Source of the DNA: Desulfobulbaceae bacterium
Lineage (GTDB): Bacteria > Desulfobacterota > Desulfobulbia > Desulfobulbales > SURF-16
DNA: 35,389 nucleotides
Assembly: GCA_003249165.1 (NCBI GenBank)
Contig: QKJV01000479.1
Span: forward strand, 1 to 35,389
Reading direction: 5' to 3'
Shown here: positions 1 to 8,020 of the stretch, piece after piece
Position numbering within the stretch: the stretch's first letter is position 1
How the letters are laid out: the number at the start of each line of letters is the position of its first letter
Made by a program: the position numbers and the translations under genes
The notes under the pieces: generated by a model
What the model saw: the letters and a program-made list of their open reading frames with translations, nothing else
Told to the model about the DNA's origin: nothing
Databases searched by the model: none

Positions 1-2
1 AA

Positions 3-182
3 AAAAATGGGATTCATTTCTTTCGTCAAGCCATACTTCGGCATAAGAATTTGACGACTACGGAAAGGTACATAAAAAGAATAAATTCTTTGAGACCAGC
101 TTTGCGGGTTTTGTCTGGAAGAAATAAAAAGCCCACAAAAGGAGCCCTCAAAACAAAAAAGGAGTTAACCATTTTTGGCTAA
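3..182 (+). CDS. Tyrosine recombinase/phage integrase, C-terminal fragment (5' end lies outside the window)
   Basis: Manual translation of the open frame from base 3 gives KNGIHFFRQAILRHKNLTTTERYIKRINSLRPALRVLSGRNKKPTKGALKTKKELTIFG*, stop TAA at 180-182. ILRHKNLTTTERYI fits the (L)xHxxxxTTxxY tail with the catalytic Tyr. Lies next to a tRNA 3' end. Confidence 0.75.
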   Translation, partial: KNGIHFFRQAILRHKNLTTTERYIKRINSLRPALRVLSGRNKKPTKGALKTKKELTIFG

Positions 183-188
183 CTCCTT
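154..188 (-). terminator. Rho-independent terminator for the tRNA-Lys/tRNA-Glu unit
   Basis: On the minus strand AAGGAGTTAGCC-AAAAAT-GGTTAACTCCTT is followed by TTTTTTGTTTT. Arms at 159-170 and 177-188, one imperfect pair. Confidence 0.75.
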
Positions 189-200
189 GAATTTTCTTGG

Positions 201-275
201 CGTCCCCAAGGGGATTTGAACCCCTGTTGCCGGCGTGAAAGGCCGGTGTCCTGGACCTGGCTAGACGATGGGGAC
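201..275 (-). tRNA. tRNA-Glu (TTC)
   Basis: Reverse complement GTCCCCATCGTCTAG...CCGGC-CTTTCAC-GCCGG...GGTTCAAATCCCC...TGGGGACG: acceptor stem, anticodon TTC and T-loop all present. Confidence 0.95.
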
Positions 276-282
276 TTCTTGG

Positions 283-355
283 TGGGTCGTGCGCGATTCG
301 AACGCGCGACTCTCTGCTTAAAAGGCAGATACTCTACCGACTGAGTTAACGACCC
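283..355 (-). tRNA. tRNA-Lys (TTT)
   Basis: Reverse complement GGGTCGTTAACTCAGTCGGTAGAGTA...TCTGC-CTTTTAA-GCAGA...GCGCGTTCGAATCGCGC...ACGACCCA; anticodon TTT. Confidence 0.95.
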
Positions 356-370
356 GTCAGAAGAAGCGAT

Positions 371-399
371 TTTTTACATCAGTCGGTATCGTTTGTCAA
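371..399 (-). promoter_or_regulatory. Sigma-70-like promoter of the tRNA unit
   Basis: Minus strand TTGACA (394-399), 17-nt spacer, TAAAAA (371-376), just upstream of tRNA-Lys. Confidence 0.65.
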
Positions 400-474
400 C
401 CCCTTTTAATCTATTTTATTTTTTTTGTCTATATCAGTCGAAATTCCCATGCTTTTTTTCCTCTTGAAAATCCC

Positions 475-503
475 TTGAGATAGCGACGCAGGTCTGCTAT
501 CCT
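475..503 (+). promoter_or_regulatory. Candidate sigma-70 promoter upstream of the rdgC-like gene
   Basis: TTGAGA (475-480), 17-nt spacer, TATCCT (498-503); start codon at 571. Confidence 0.4.
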
Positions 504-570
504 TCGCTCAATAAAATTTAATGAAAATTCTCCAGTCCGGGTAACTTTTTCGTATTCAGGATTTAGACAT

Positions 571-1176
571 ATGGGGCTTTTATCTTCTTCGACGACCTTT
601 GTCCGCTATGCGGTCGAAGGTGAACTGCCGGCTAATTTTCTTGAGTTCGCCACAGAGCGCGTAATGCAGAACGCCTATCGGGATATAGATGATAATTTTG
701 AGGAGCGTTCTGTCGGGTGGGTTTCTGTAATGAACATGTTCGATGCCGCGTTTGAATATGCTTCTTTTTTGGTCGGCGATCATATCGTTCTGACCTTGCG
801 GATTGATGAGCGAAAAGTTGCTCCCAAGGTACTTAAGAAATTTACCTTAAAGGAGGAGGCGCGCTTGCTCAAGGAGAGGCAGATTCCAAAATTGAGCAGA
901 GCTCAGAAGCTTGAAATTAAAGACAATGTAAAACTCATGTTATTGAAGAAAGCGGTGCCGACTCCATCAACATATGATTTATGCTGGAATCTTTCAGAAG
1001 GAACGTTGCTCTTTTTTTCGACCAGTCTGAAGGCCCAGACGGAACTGGAAGACTTTTTCAAAAAAACTTTTGATCTTTCGCTCCGTTTGCAGATTCCCTA
1101 TCTGACGGCGGAGCATCTTCTTAAACCGGAATATCACGACGCCCTTTCCCGGCTTACCCCTGATATCCTGATCTGA
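571..1176 (+). CDS. RdgC-like protein, N-terminal portion (recombination-associated protein family)
   Basis: 201 aa. SVGWVSVMNMFDAAFEYASFLVGDHIVLTLRIDERKVAPKVLKKF and the following Lys/Glu-rich helix resemble RdgC N-terminal and central regions. Confidence 0.6.
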   Translation: MGLLSSSTTFVRYAVEGELPANFLEFATERVMQNAYRDIDDNFEERSVGWVSVMNMFDAAFEYASFLVGDHIVLTLRIDERKVAPKVLKKFTLKEEARLLKERQIPKLSRAQKLEIKDNVKLMLLKKAVPTPSTYDLCWNLSEGTLLFFSTSLKAQTELEDFFKKTFDLSLRLQIPYLTAEHLLKPEYHDALSRLTPDILI

Positions 1177-1186
1177 AAGGAATATT

Positions 1187-1726
1187 ATGGATTTAGTAGA
1201 TCTTATTTTGGAAAAGCGGTTTCTCGGTCAGGAGTTTCTGACTTGGCTCTGGTTCAAGAGTGAGGAGCAAGGAGGGACAGTTCAAGTGCCCGGCGTCGGG
1301 GATGTTCTGTTGGTTTTTGAAAAACATATGCTGTTGGAATATGGTGAGGGTGACGCTTTTGAGAAGATTATCTGTCAGGGGCTGCAGGCCGAACTGAACG
1401 AGGCTCGCACCGGCTTGCGTATGGGAAAAAAACTGGAACAGGCCCGCATTCACCTTGTTCAGGACGAATATGAATGGTACATGACCCTGAAGGCAAGCAT
1501 GCTCGAATTTCGCAGTGTTAAACCCCCAAAAACTCTGGCTGAGGCAGAAGAAGGTGAATCTGAGGAGGCCCTTGAGGGAAGATTACTTGAAAGAATAGGC
1601 ATGCTGGAAACCGCGACCCGGACGGTTGATGAACTGTTTCGTGTTTTTCTTGAAATCAGAACAAGTCCGAGCGGATGGCAGGCAGAGCTGGCGCGTATCC
1701 GGAAATGGATACATAAATCCGCCTGA
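1187..1726 (+). CDS. Uncharacterised protein, possibly the C-terminal half of a split RdgC
   Basis: 179 aa, starts 10 nt after the upstream stop with an AAAGGA Shine-Dalgarno. RLGQEFLTWLWF-like start and an EARTGLRMGKKLEQARIHLVQDEYEWYMTL segment resembling RdgC [28 protein letters not shown]. Confidence 0.45.
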   Translation: MDLVDLILEKRFLGQEFLTWLWFKSEEQGGTVQVPGVGDVLLVFEKHMLLEYGEGDAFEKIICQGLQAELNEARTGLRMGKKLEQARIHLVQDEYEWYMTLKASMLEFRSVKPPKTLAEAEEGESEEALEGRLLERIGMLETATRTVDELFRVFLEIRTSPSGWQAELARIRKWIHKSA

Positions 1727-1870
1727 TCCGCGTTTTCGTGCCAGATAGTGGTGAGTTTTCAAAAACAGCCAATCGAGGAAATGAAGTAACGAAGTTTACC
1801 CGGAAATTCATTTGAATGTCCTGTAAAGACCGACAATTGGGAAAAAATTTCCCTGTGATTATAACTTTAG

Positions 1871-3313
1871 ATGAAGACTATGGAATTTGAAATTGTTATC
1901 GGGCTGGAAGTGCATGCCCAATTGAAAACCAGATCGAAAATTTTCTGCAGTTGCACCACTGAATTCGGCAAACCGCCAAATACCAATACTTGTCCGGTTT
2001 GTCTTGGAATGCCTGGTGTTTTGCCTGTTCTTAACCGACAGGTAGTTGAATATGCTTTGAAAATGGCGATCGCTACTAACAGCAGTATCGGTATGTTTAA
2101 CCAGTTTGCCCGGAAAAACTACTTTTATCCGGATTTGCCTAAAGGATATCAGATTTCTCAGTTTGATCTTCCCATTGCAGAGCATGGTTATGTCGATATT
2201 GAGGTTGATGGAAAACAGCGTCGGATTGGTTTGACCCGCATCCATATGGAAGAAGATGCCGGCAAATTGATTCATGATCATGCCAAGCCGCAGAGTTATG
2301 TTGATCTCAACAGGACTGGTGTTCCGCTGATCGAGATTGTCAGCGAACCCGACATTCGTTCGCCTGAAGAGGCATCAGCCTACCTGAAAAAACTGCATGC
2401 AATACTCCGCTACCTTGATATATGTGACGGTAACATGCAGGAAGGCAGTTTCCGCTGTGACGCCAATATCTCCTTGCGGCCGATAGGGCAAAAGGAATTT
2501 GGAACCCGCACCGAATTAAAGAACATGAACTCGTTCCGAAATGTGCAGCGTGCGCTGGAATATGAGGTTCGACGCCAGCGGGACATTCTGCTTGACGGTG
2601 GCAAGGTGATTCAGGAAACTTTGCTCTGGGATGCCGAACGCAATGTTACAAATTCCATGCGCGGCAAGGAAGAGGCACACGATTACCGATATTTCCCCGA
2701 TCCGGATCTGGTCCCGGTTGTTATTGACGACGATTGGATTAATCGGCTGAAAAATTCGATGCCAGAACTGCCTGATGCCAAAAAACAGCGTTTTATGAGT
2801 GAACTTCAGTTCAACGAGGAAGATGCGGGGGTGCTTACCGGTTCCCGGGAGCTTGCTGACTATTTTGAGTCGGCTTTGAAGCTGTATCCGGATGCCCGAA
2901 TGCTAGGTAACTGGATTAAGACAGAGATGATGCGGGAACTTAAGGGAGAAGACGGCCTGGATATTCGTGCTTTTCCAGTATCTCCAGACAATCTTGCCGG
3001 TTTGCTCTCCTTGATTGATAAGGGAACTATCAGCGGGAAGATCGCCAAAAATGTTTTTGAGGAGATGATGCAGAGCGGCAAGGATGCCCAGACGATCGTC
3101 CAGGAAAAGAACCTTGTTCAGATGAGTGATGCTGGAGATCTGTTGCAGATCGTTCAGCAGATTCTGCAGGATAACCCGCAGCAGGTCGTTGATTTTCAAG
3201 GTGGCAAAACAAAGCTTATGGGCTTTTTTGTCGGCCAGCTTATGCAGAAGACAAAAGGAAAGGCCAACCCGAAGATGGCAAATCAACTTTTTCAGCAGGA
3301 ATTAAACAAATAA
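1871..3313 (+). CDS. gatB: Asp-tRNA(Asn)/Glu-tRNA(Gln) amidotransferase subunit B
   Basis: 480 aa; [65 protein letters not shown]. Confidence 0.97.
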   Translation: MKTMEFEIVIGLEVHAQLKTRSKIFCSCTTEFGKPPNTNTCPVCLGMPGVLPVLNRQVVEYALKMAIATNSSIGMFNQFARKNYFYPDLPKGYQISQFDLPIAEHGYVDIEVDGKQRRIGLTRIHMEEDAGKLIHDHAKPQSYVDLNRTGVPLIEIVSEPDIRSPEEASAYLKKLHAILRYLDICDGNMQEGSFRCDANISLRPIGQKEFGTRTELKNMNSFRNVQRALEYEVRRQRDILLDGGKVIQETLLWDAERNVTNSMRGKEEAHDYRYFPDPDLVPVVIDDDWINRLKNSMPELPDAKKQRFMSELQFNEEDAGVLTGSRELADYFESALKLYPDARMLGNWIKTEMMRELKGEDGLDIRAFPVSPDNLAGLLSLIDKGTISGKIAKNVFEEMMQSGKDAQTIVQEKNLVQMSDAGDLLQIVQQILQDNPQQVVDFQGGKTKLMGFFVGQLMQKTKGKANPKMANQLFQQELNK

Positions 3314-3328
3314 TGGGTCAGTAGCCCG

Positions 3329-4054
3329 GTGGACAGCAGGAGAAACCAGCAGGATACAGGAAAAGGACACCGCCAGCGGCTGCGTGAAAAGTTTGCCGTA
3401 AGAGGCATTGATGCCCTCAATGATGATGAAGTTTTGGAACTGCTGCTGACGTTAGGAACACCCAGACGTAACTGTAAGGACACTGCCCGGTCTCTGCTGG
3501 AAAAGTTCGGCAGTCTGGCTGCTGTCCTGGAGGCAACTCCTTTTGAGTTGCGAACGGTTAGCGGCGTCGGGCCACAGAATTCCTTTGCTGTTCATTTCAT
3601 CCAGAGTGTGGCACGTCGCTATCTGCACCAGCGTTTGCGCAACAAAAATTACCTGCGGTCTTCACGGGAGGTAGCGGATTACCTTATCCATTCCATGCGT
3701 GACATAAAAAAAGAGGTCTTCCAGGTAATTTTCCTGGATGCCTCTTTTGCCATTCTCAATACTGAGATTTTGTTTGAGGGAACCTTGTCGGTCAATACAG
3801 TGTACCCACGAGAATTTATCAAGACCATTCTCGATAACCATGCCGCAGCCGTAGTCATTGCCCACAATCATCCATCCGGCAGTCTGACTCCTTCTTCTGC
3901 CGACCGCAGCCTTACCCGTAAACTGCTTCTCGCCTGCTCGTTCATTGATGTGCAACTGCTCGATCATCTCATTATCGGCAGTGGACAGCAACCGTACAGT
4001 TTTGCCGACCACGGCTTGATGGATGAGATCAGGCAAGAATGTCGTTTGTTGTGA
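3329..4054 (+). CDS. radC: RadC family JAB-domain protein
   Basis: 241 aa, GTG start; HNHPSGSLTPSSAD JAB metal motif and an N-terminal HhH-like region. Confidence 0.93.
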   Translation: MDSRRNQQDTGKGHRQRLREKFAVRGIDALNDDEVLELLLTLGTPRRNCKDTARSLLEKFGSLAAVLEATPFELRTVSGVGPQNSFAVHFIQSVARRYLHQRLRNKNYLRSSREVADYLIHSMRDIKKEVFQVIFLDASFAILNTEILFEGTLSVNTVYPREFIKTILDNHAAAVVIAHNHPSGSLTPSSADRSLTRKLLLACSFIDVQLLDHLIIGSGQQPYSFADHGLMDEIRQECRLL

Positions 4055-5202
4055 CAGATCCCTTTGACCAGACGGGGATTTATCTGCACATCCCCTTTTG
4101 CAGGACTAAATGTCTTTATTGTTCCTTTAATTCTTATGCGGGGCGCGAAGATGAGATTTATGCGTATCTGCAGGCACTGGAGCAGCAAATCAAGCGTATG
4201 GCGGCGCATCCCTGGAGCCAGGGGCGGACTTTTTTTTCTCTTTACATTGGAGGAGGTACGCCGACAATCTGTAATCCACGGTTGCTCGGCAAATTGATCG
4301 TAAAGTGTCTGGCAGCATTTCCCTTTTGCGTGGATCCTGAGATTACGGTGGAGTCAAACCCGAATACCTTGTCGTCCGTTCAATTGCAAACCCTTCTTGA
4401 GTCAGGTGTAAATCGGCTCAGTATTGGCGTGCAATCTTTTGCTTCCCAAGAGCTCAAACTGCTTGGCCGCAGCCATACGTCTAAAGAGGCTTGTCAGGCC
4501 TTTTTCATGGCCAGAAATGCTGGGTTTACCAATATCAACCTGGATTTGATGTATGGCCTGCCTCGGCAGACAGTCAATACTTGGCGGCAAAGCCTTGAGA
4601 CGGCTGTGGAGCTTGCTCCTGAGCATTTATCTCTTTATGAGCTGATGGTGGAAGATGGGACTCCCCTCGCCTCTTTGGTTAAAAATAAAGAATGTGTTCT
4701 TCCGCATGAGGATCTGGTTGCGGACATGGAAAATATAACTGCCGAGATTTTGCAAAAAAACGGTTATTGCCGTTATGAAATATCAAATTATGCTCGACCA
4801 GGCTCTATATGCAGGCACAATATCAATTATTGGCAAAATGGTTCCTGGCTCGGATTCGGAGCAGGAGCGGTTGGATCTCTTTCGGGGATGAAGGTGACAA
4901 ACATTCATGATAGCCGCATTTACACAAAAAGAATAAACTGCCGTCTGGAGCCGTTTAGTGAAATTGAATGTTTGTCCCGCCAGGCTCACTTCAGGGAAAC
5001 AGTCATCATGGGACTCAGGATGCTTCAGGGAATCTCTCTGGAGGAAATGGAAAACCGTTTCAGGATCAATCCCGTGCTCTATTACGGCAGAACTCTTCAG
5101 AAGCTGATTGACCGGAAATTACTTGTCCTTGAAAACGGATTTATGCGCTTATCGGATTCGGCTCTGCCGCTTGCCAATCAGGTGCTGCTGCAATTAGTGT
5201 GA
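4039..5202 (+). CDS. hemW: Radical SAM heme chaperone HemW (coproporphyrinogen oxidase-like)
   Basis: 387 aa; YLHIPFCRTKCLYCSF, YIGGGTPT, SIGVQSF, NLDLMYGLPRQT. Overlaps radC by 16 nt. Confidence 0.93.
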   Translation: MSFVVTDPFDQTGIYLHIPFCRTKCLYCSFNSYAGREDEIYAYLQALEQQIKRMAAHPWSQGRTFFSLYIGGGTPTICNPRLLGKLIVKCLAAFPFCVDPEITVESNPNTLSSVQLQTLLESGVNRLSIGVQSFASQELKLLGRSHTSKEACQAFFMARNAGFTNINLDLMYGLPRQTVNTWRQSLETAVELAPEHLSLYELMVEDGTPLASLVKNKECVLPHEDLVADMENITAEILQKNGYCRYEISNYARPGSICRHNINYWQNGSWLGFGAGAVGSLSGMKVTNIHDSRIYTKRINCRLEPFSEIECLSRQAHFRETVIMGLRMLQGISLEEMENRFRINPVLYYGRTLQKLIDRKLLVLENGFMRLSDSALPLANQVLLQLV

Positions 5203-5214
5203 TTCCTGGAAAGG

Positions 5215-6057
5215 TCAGGCGACTATCTGCATGGTGTCTTCCAGCATTACTTCAAGTTCTGCTAAAACAATTTCCTTTAAACGAAGGGCAGCGGATTCTG
5301 GCGTGCTGAACAGGATAATAGAAGGATCATGGTTTATGCCGAGACCGAGCTTGGTGCAGGCTTGGTTGGTAAGTCTGACGAGCATTAGTGGAACATTTTC
5401 CGTATCAAATTCCTGACTATGATGATCTCGAGTAATTTCACAGTAGATTTTGGGCAGGTTCCATTGGGAAAGCAGTTTGTATCCCTGCTCCGCATGGAAT
5501 GAGCGAATAATCTCGTAGCTGAGTTCATAGGAAATCTTGAAGGAATTTTTTTCCGATTCCTGCATAGTGTCTATTACTCTCAAGAGAAAAAGCTTGCCAA
5601 TATCGTGCACCAGCCCGCCGATAAATGCCTCATTATCTTGTTCGTGGTAGTTGAGCCTCCTGGCTAGCCATTGTGAGCCTATTGCACATGCCACGGAGTG
5701 TTTCCAGAGTTTGTTCAGCAGTTTATTGAATCGTTTATCCCTGGCGCGGTAATGAATTCGCTCTGCAGCTATCAGCACGAGTTCACATACCTGCCGGGAG
5801 CCGAGGCGCACAATAGCATCTCTGACCGTTGTAATGACCGATAACCCTCCAAAAAAAGGGGAATTTGCCGCACGTAAGACTTCTGCGACCAGAACCTGAT
5901 CCTGATAGATCAAATGGGTCATCTCTCTGATATCAAAATCTTCGTGGCGCGCCATACGTAATATGCGCATGGAAATTTCATTAAATACTGGCAGTTGGAA
6001 ATTTTCCTTCCGGACAAATTCATTGATTTGGTCGATGAGGGATAGGCCTTGGTCCAT
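5215..6057 (-). CDS. HDOD domain protein
   Basis: 280 aa; LPVFNEISMRILRMARHEDFDIREMTHLIYQDQVLVAEVLRAANSPFFG... GLVHDIGKLFLL. Confidence 0.85.
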   Translation of the reverse strand: MDQGLSLIDQINEFVRKENFQLPVFNEISMRILRMARHEDFDIREMTHLIYQDQVLVAEVLRAANSPFFGGLSVITTVRDAIVRLGSRQVCELVLIAAERIHYRARDKRFNKLLNKLWKHSVACAIGSQWLARRLNYHEQDNEAFIGGLVHDIGKLFLLRVIDTMQESEKNSFKISYELSYEIIRSFHAEQGYKLLSQWNLPKIYCEITRDHHSQEFDTENVPLMLVRLTNQACTKLGLGINHDPSIILFSTPESAALRLKEIVLAELEVMLEDTMQIVA

Positions 6058-7998
6058 TTAGTGCACTCCTAATAGACGTTTGATTTCCGCAAGGGGACGC
6101 GGCCTGTCGAGGCGTGGGAGCTGCCGTATGACCTCATTGAAAGTGGTCATTCCCTGGCTTGCCTTGCAGATACCGTCTTCGAGCAATGTTACCAGACCGG
6201 TAGTCTGGGAACTGATTCTTTTAATTTCATGTGATGTTTTTCGGGCAATGACCGCATCCTTAACCATTTCGCCTGGAATGAGCAGTTCATGGACGGCAAG
6301 TCTGCCCTTGTAGCCGGTATAGCGGCATTTACTGCATCCCCTTCCCCTTTTGAAAACAAGTCCGCTTCCTTCTTTCGAGGTGTAACCGAGCCTGCGCAGT
6401 TCATCCGGGGTCAGCGGGTGATCTTCCACACAATCCGGGCATACTCTGCGAACGAGACGCTGAGCAAGAATGCCGGCAATCGTTGACGCAATGAGAAATG
6501 CTTCAATTTGCATGTCAAGTAGCCTCAGCAGCGCGCCGGTGCTGTCTTCGGTATGAAAAGTCGTTAAAACTTTATGGCCGGTTAGAGCAGCTTCTATGGC
6601 CATCTCAGCGGAAAAACGGTCACGTATTTCGCCGATGACGATAATATCCGGATCCTGGCGCACTATATGTTTCAACGTCTCCTCGAAGGTGACGTTAATT
6701 TTGGGATTTATTGAACACTGGGCTATCCCGTCCAGGACGAATTCGACAGGATCTTCTGCCGTTATAATGCTGCAGTTAGGATTGTTGAGATGGTTGATTG
6801 CGCTGTAAAGTGTACTTGTTTTACCCGATCCGGTGGGGCCAGTAATAATGACAACGCCGCTCGGCGCATCCAGAGCCTCTTCTTCAAAGCGTTGCATAAT
6901 GCGGGGAGCAAATTGTAATTCATCGATTCTCCGTAGCTCTCCCTGACGGCCAAGGAGACGCAAAACGATATTTTCACCATGAATAGTCACATAGATCGAA
7001 ACGCGCAGATCAATCTGCACGTCGAACTCTTCGAAATAGATCCGGCCGTCCTGATGCCGCCGGCGTTCAGCAATGTCGGCACCGGCAAGAATTTTGATTC
7101 GGCTGGATATGCCGGGCGCCATGTCTAGAGGAAATTCTTTGTAGGGAACCAGCACTCCATCCTTCCGGAAGCGGATCTGCAGTTTATCGCGAAGTGGTTC
7201 TACATGAATATCGCTGGCATTTTGTTTGTGCGCTTCCTGCAGGATGCTGTTGACTGCGGCGACAACTGCGTTGTCATTTGAATCGAGCCTTTTGGCCCCC
7301 TTGTCGGCAACGAGACCTTTGGTCTCATATCTGTTCAGTGCCTCAAGTATGGCCCTTTCCTTGGCAATACCGATAATAATCGAGGAACCGAATATTTTTT
7401 TTGCAGCATTTACCTGTTCGTTATTGAGCGGATCGGCAAAGGCCACCAGGATACCGTCTTTCTGATAATGGAGAGGCAGAAATTTGTTTTCGATGTAATT
7501 TTCGATTTTGCCACGTTCAAAAACCTTGGGATCAACCTCGGCGATTGCAGGATCAATATAGGGAAAGCCCAGTTGATAAGAAAGAACGCGCAGCAGATCA
7601 TTTTCATCAATCAGGTTGATATCGACAATAAGCTGCCCGAATTTGGCGTCAGGATGTTCCCGCTGGTTATCAAGAACCATGGAAAGATCAGCTTCGTTAA
7701 TGTATCCCAGCTCAACCAGTAATGAACCAAGTGGGATAGAAACCGGACTGGAACGCAGGGCTTCCTGTACTTGGTCCTTTGTAACATAGTGCAGTTCTTC
7801 CAGGATGCTGAGCAGGGTCCTGTGAGAGGTCAGCTTGGCGTGAACCCGTTGAGCGTAACGTAACTGATCTTCTGTTATAAGCCCTTCCCTGATCAGAAGC
7901 TTGGGAATTTCGTTTCTGTTTGCTGTTGCTACGTTTCTGATCTGCTTATTTGCTTCCGCAGCACGCTCCTTTTCTAACTCGACGCGTACTTTAGCCAT
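6058..7998 (-). CDS. PilB/GspE-like secretion ATPase with MshEN-like N-terminal repeats
   Basis: 646 aa; GPTGSGKTSTLYSAI (Walker A), DPDIIVIGEIRD, CPDCX..CSKC zinc motif, N-terminal LGSLLVELGYINEADLSMVLDNQ repeat; SD GGACAGGAG upstream. Confidence 0.92.
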   Translation of the reverse strand: MAKVRVELEKERAAEANKQIRNVATANRNEIPKLLIREGLITEDQLRYAQRVHAKLTSHRTLLSILEELHYVTKDQVQEALRSSPVSIPLGSLLVELGYINEADLSMVLDNQREHPDAKFGQLIVDINLIDENDLLRVLSYQLGFPYIDPAIAEVDPKVFERGKIENYIENKFLPLHYQKDGILVAFADPLNNEQVNAAKKIFGSSIIIGIAKERAILEALNRYETKGLVADKGAKRLDSNDNAVVAAVNSILQEAHKQNASDIHVEPLRDKLQIRFRKDGVLVPYKEFPLDMAPGISSRIKILAGADIAERRRHQDGRIYFEEFDVQIDLRVSIYVTIHGENIVLRLLGRQGELRRIDELQFAPRIMQRFEEEALDAPSGVVIITGPTGSGKTSTLYSAINHLNNPNCSIITAEDPVEFVLDGIAQCSINPKINVTFEETLKHIVRQDPDIIVIGEIRDRFSAEMAIEAALTGHKVLTTFHTEDSTGALLRLLDMQIEAFLIASTIAGILAQRLVRRVCPDCVEDHPLTPDELRRLGYTSKEGSGLVFKRGRGCSKCRYTGYKGRLAVHELLIPGEMVKDAVIARKTSHEIKRISSQTTGLVTLLEDGICKASQGMTTFNEVIRQLPRLDRPRPLAEIKRLLGVH

Positions 7999-8020
7999 GA
8001 ATTACTCCTGTCCTCACTCG

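Noticed and set aside
1838-1852. gggaaaaaatttccc inverted repeat upstream of gatB
   Set aside because: Short AT-rich palindrome, common by chance; no promoter context that supports an operator.
1871-2281. 140-aa minus-strand ORF opposite gatB
   Set aside because: Antisense to a highly conserved gene; no independent support.
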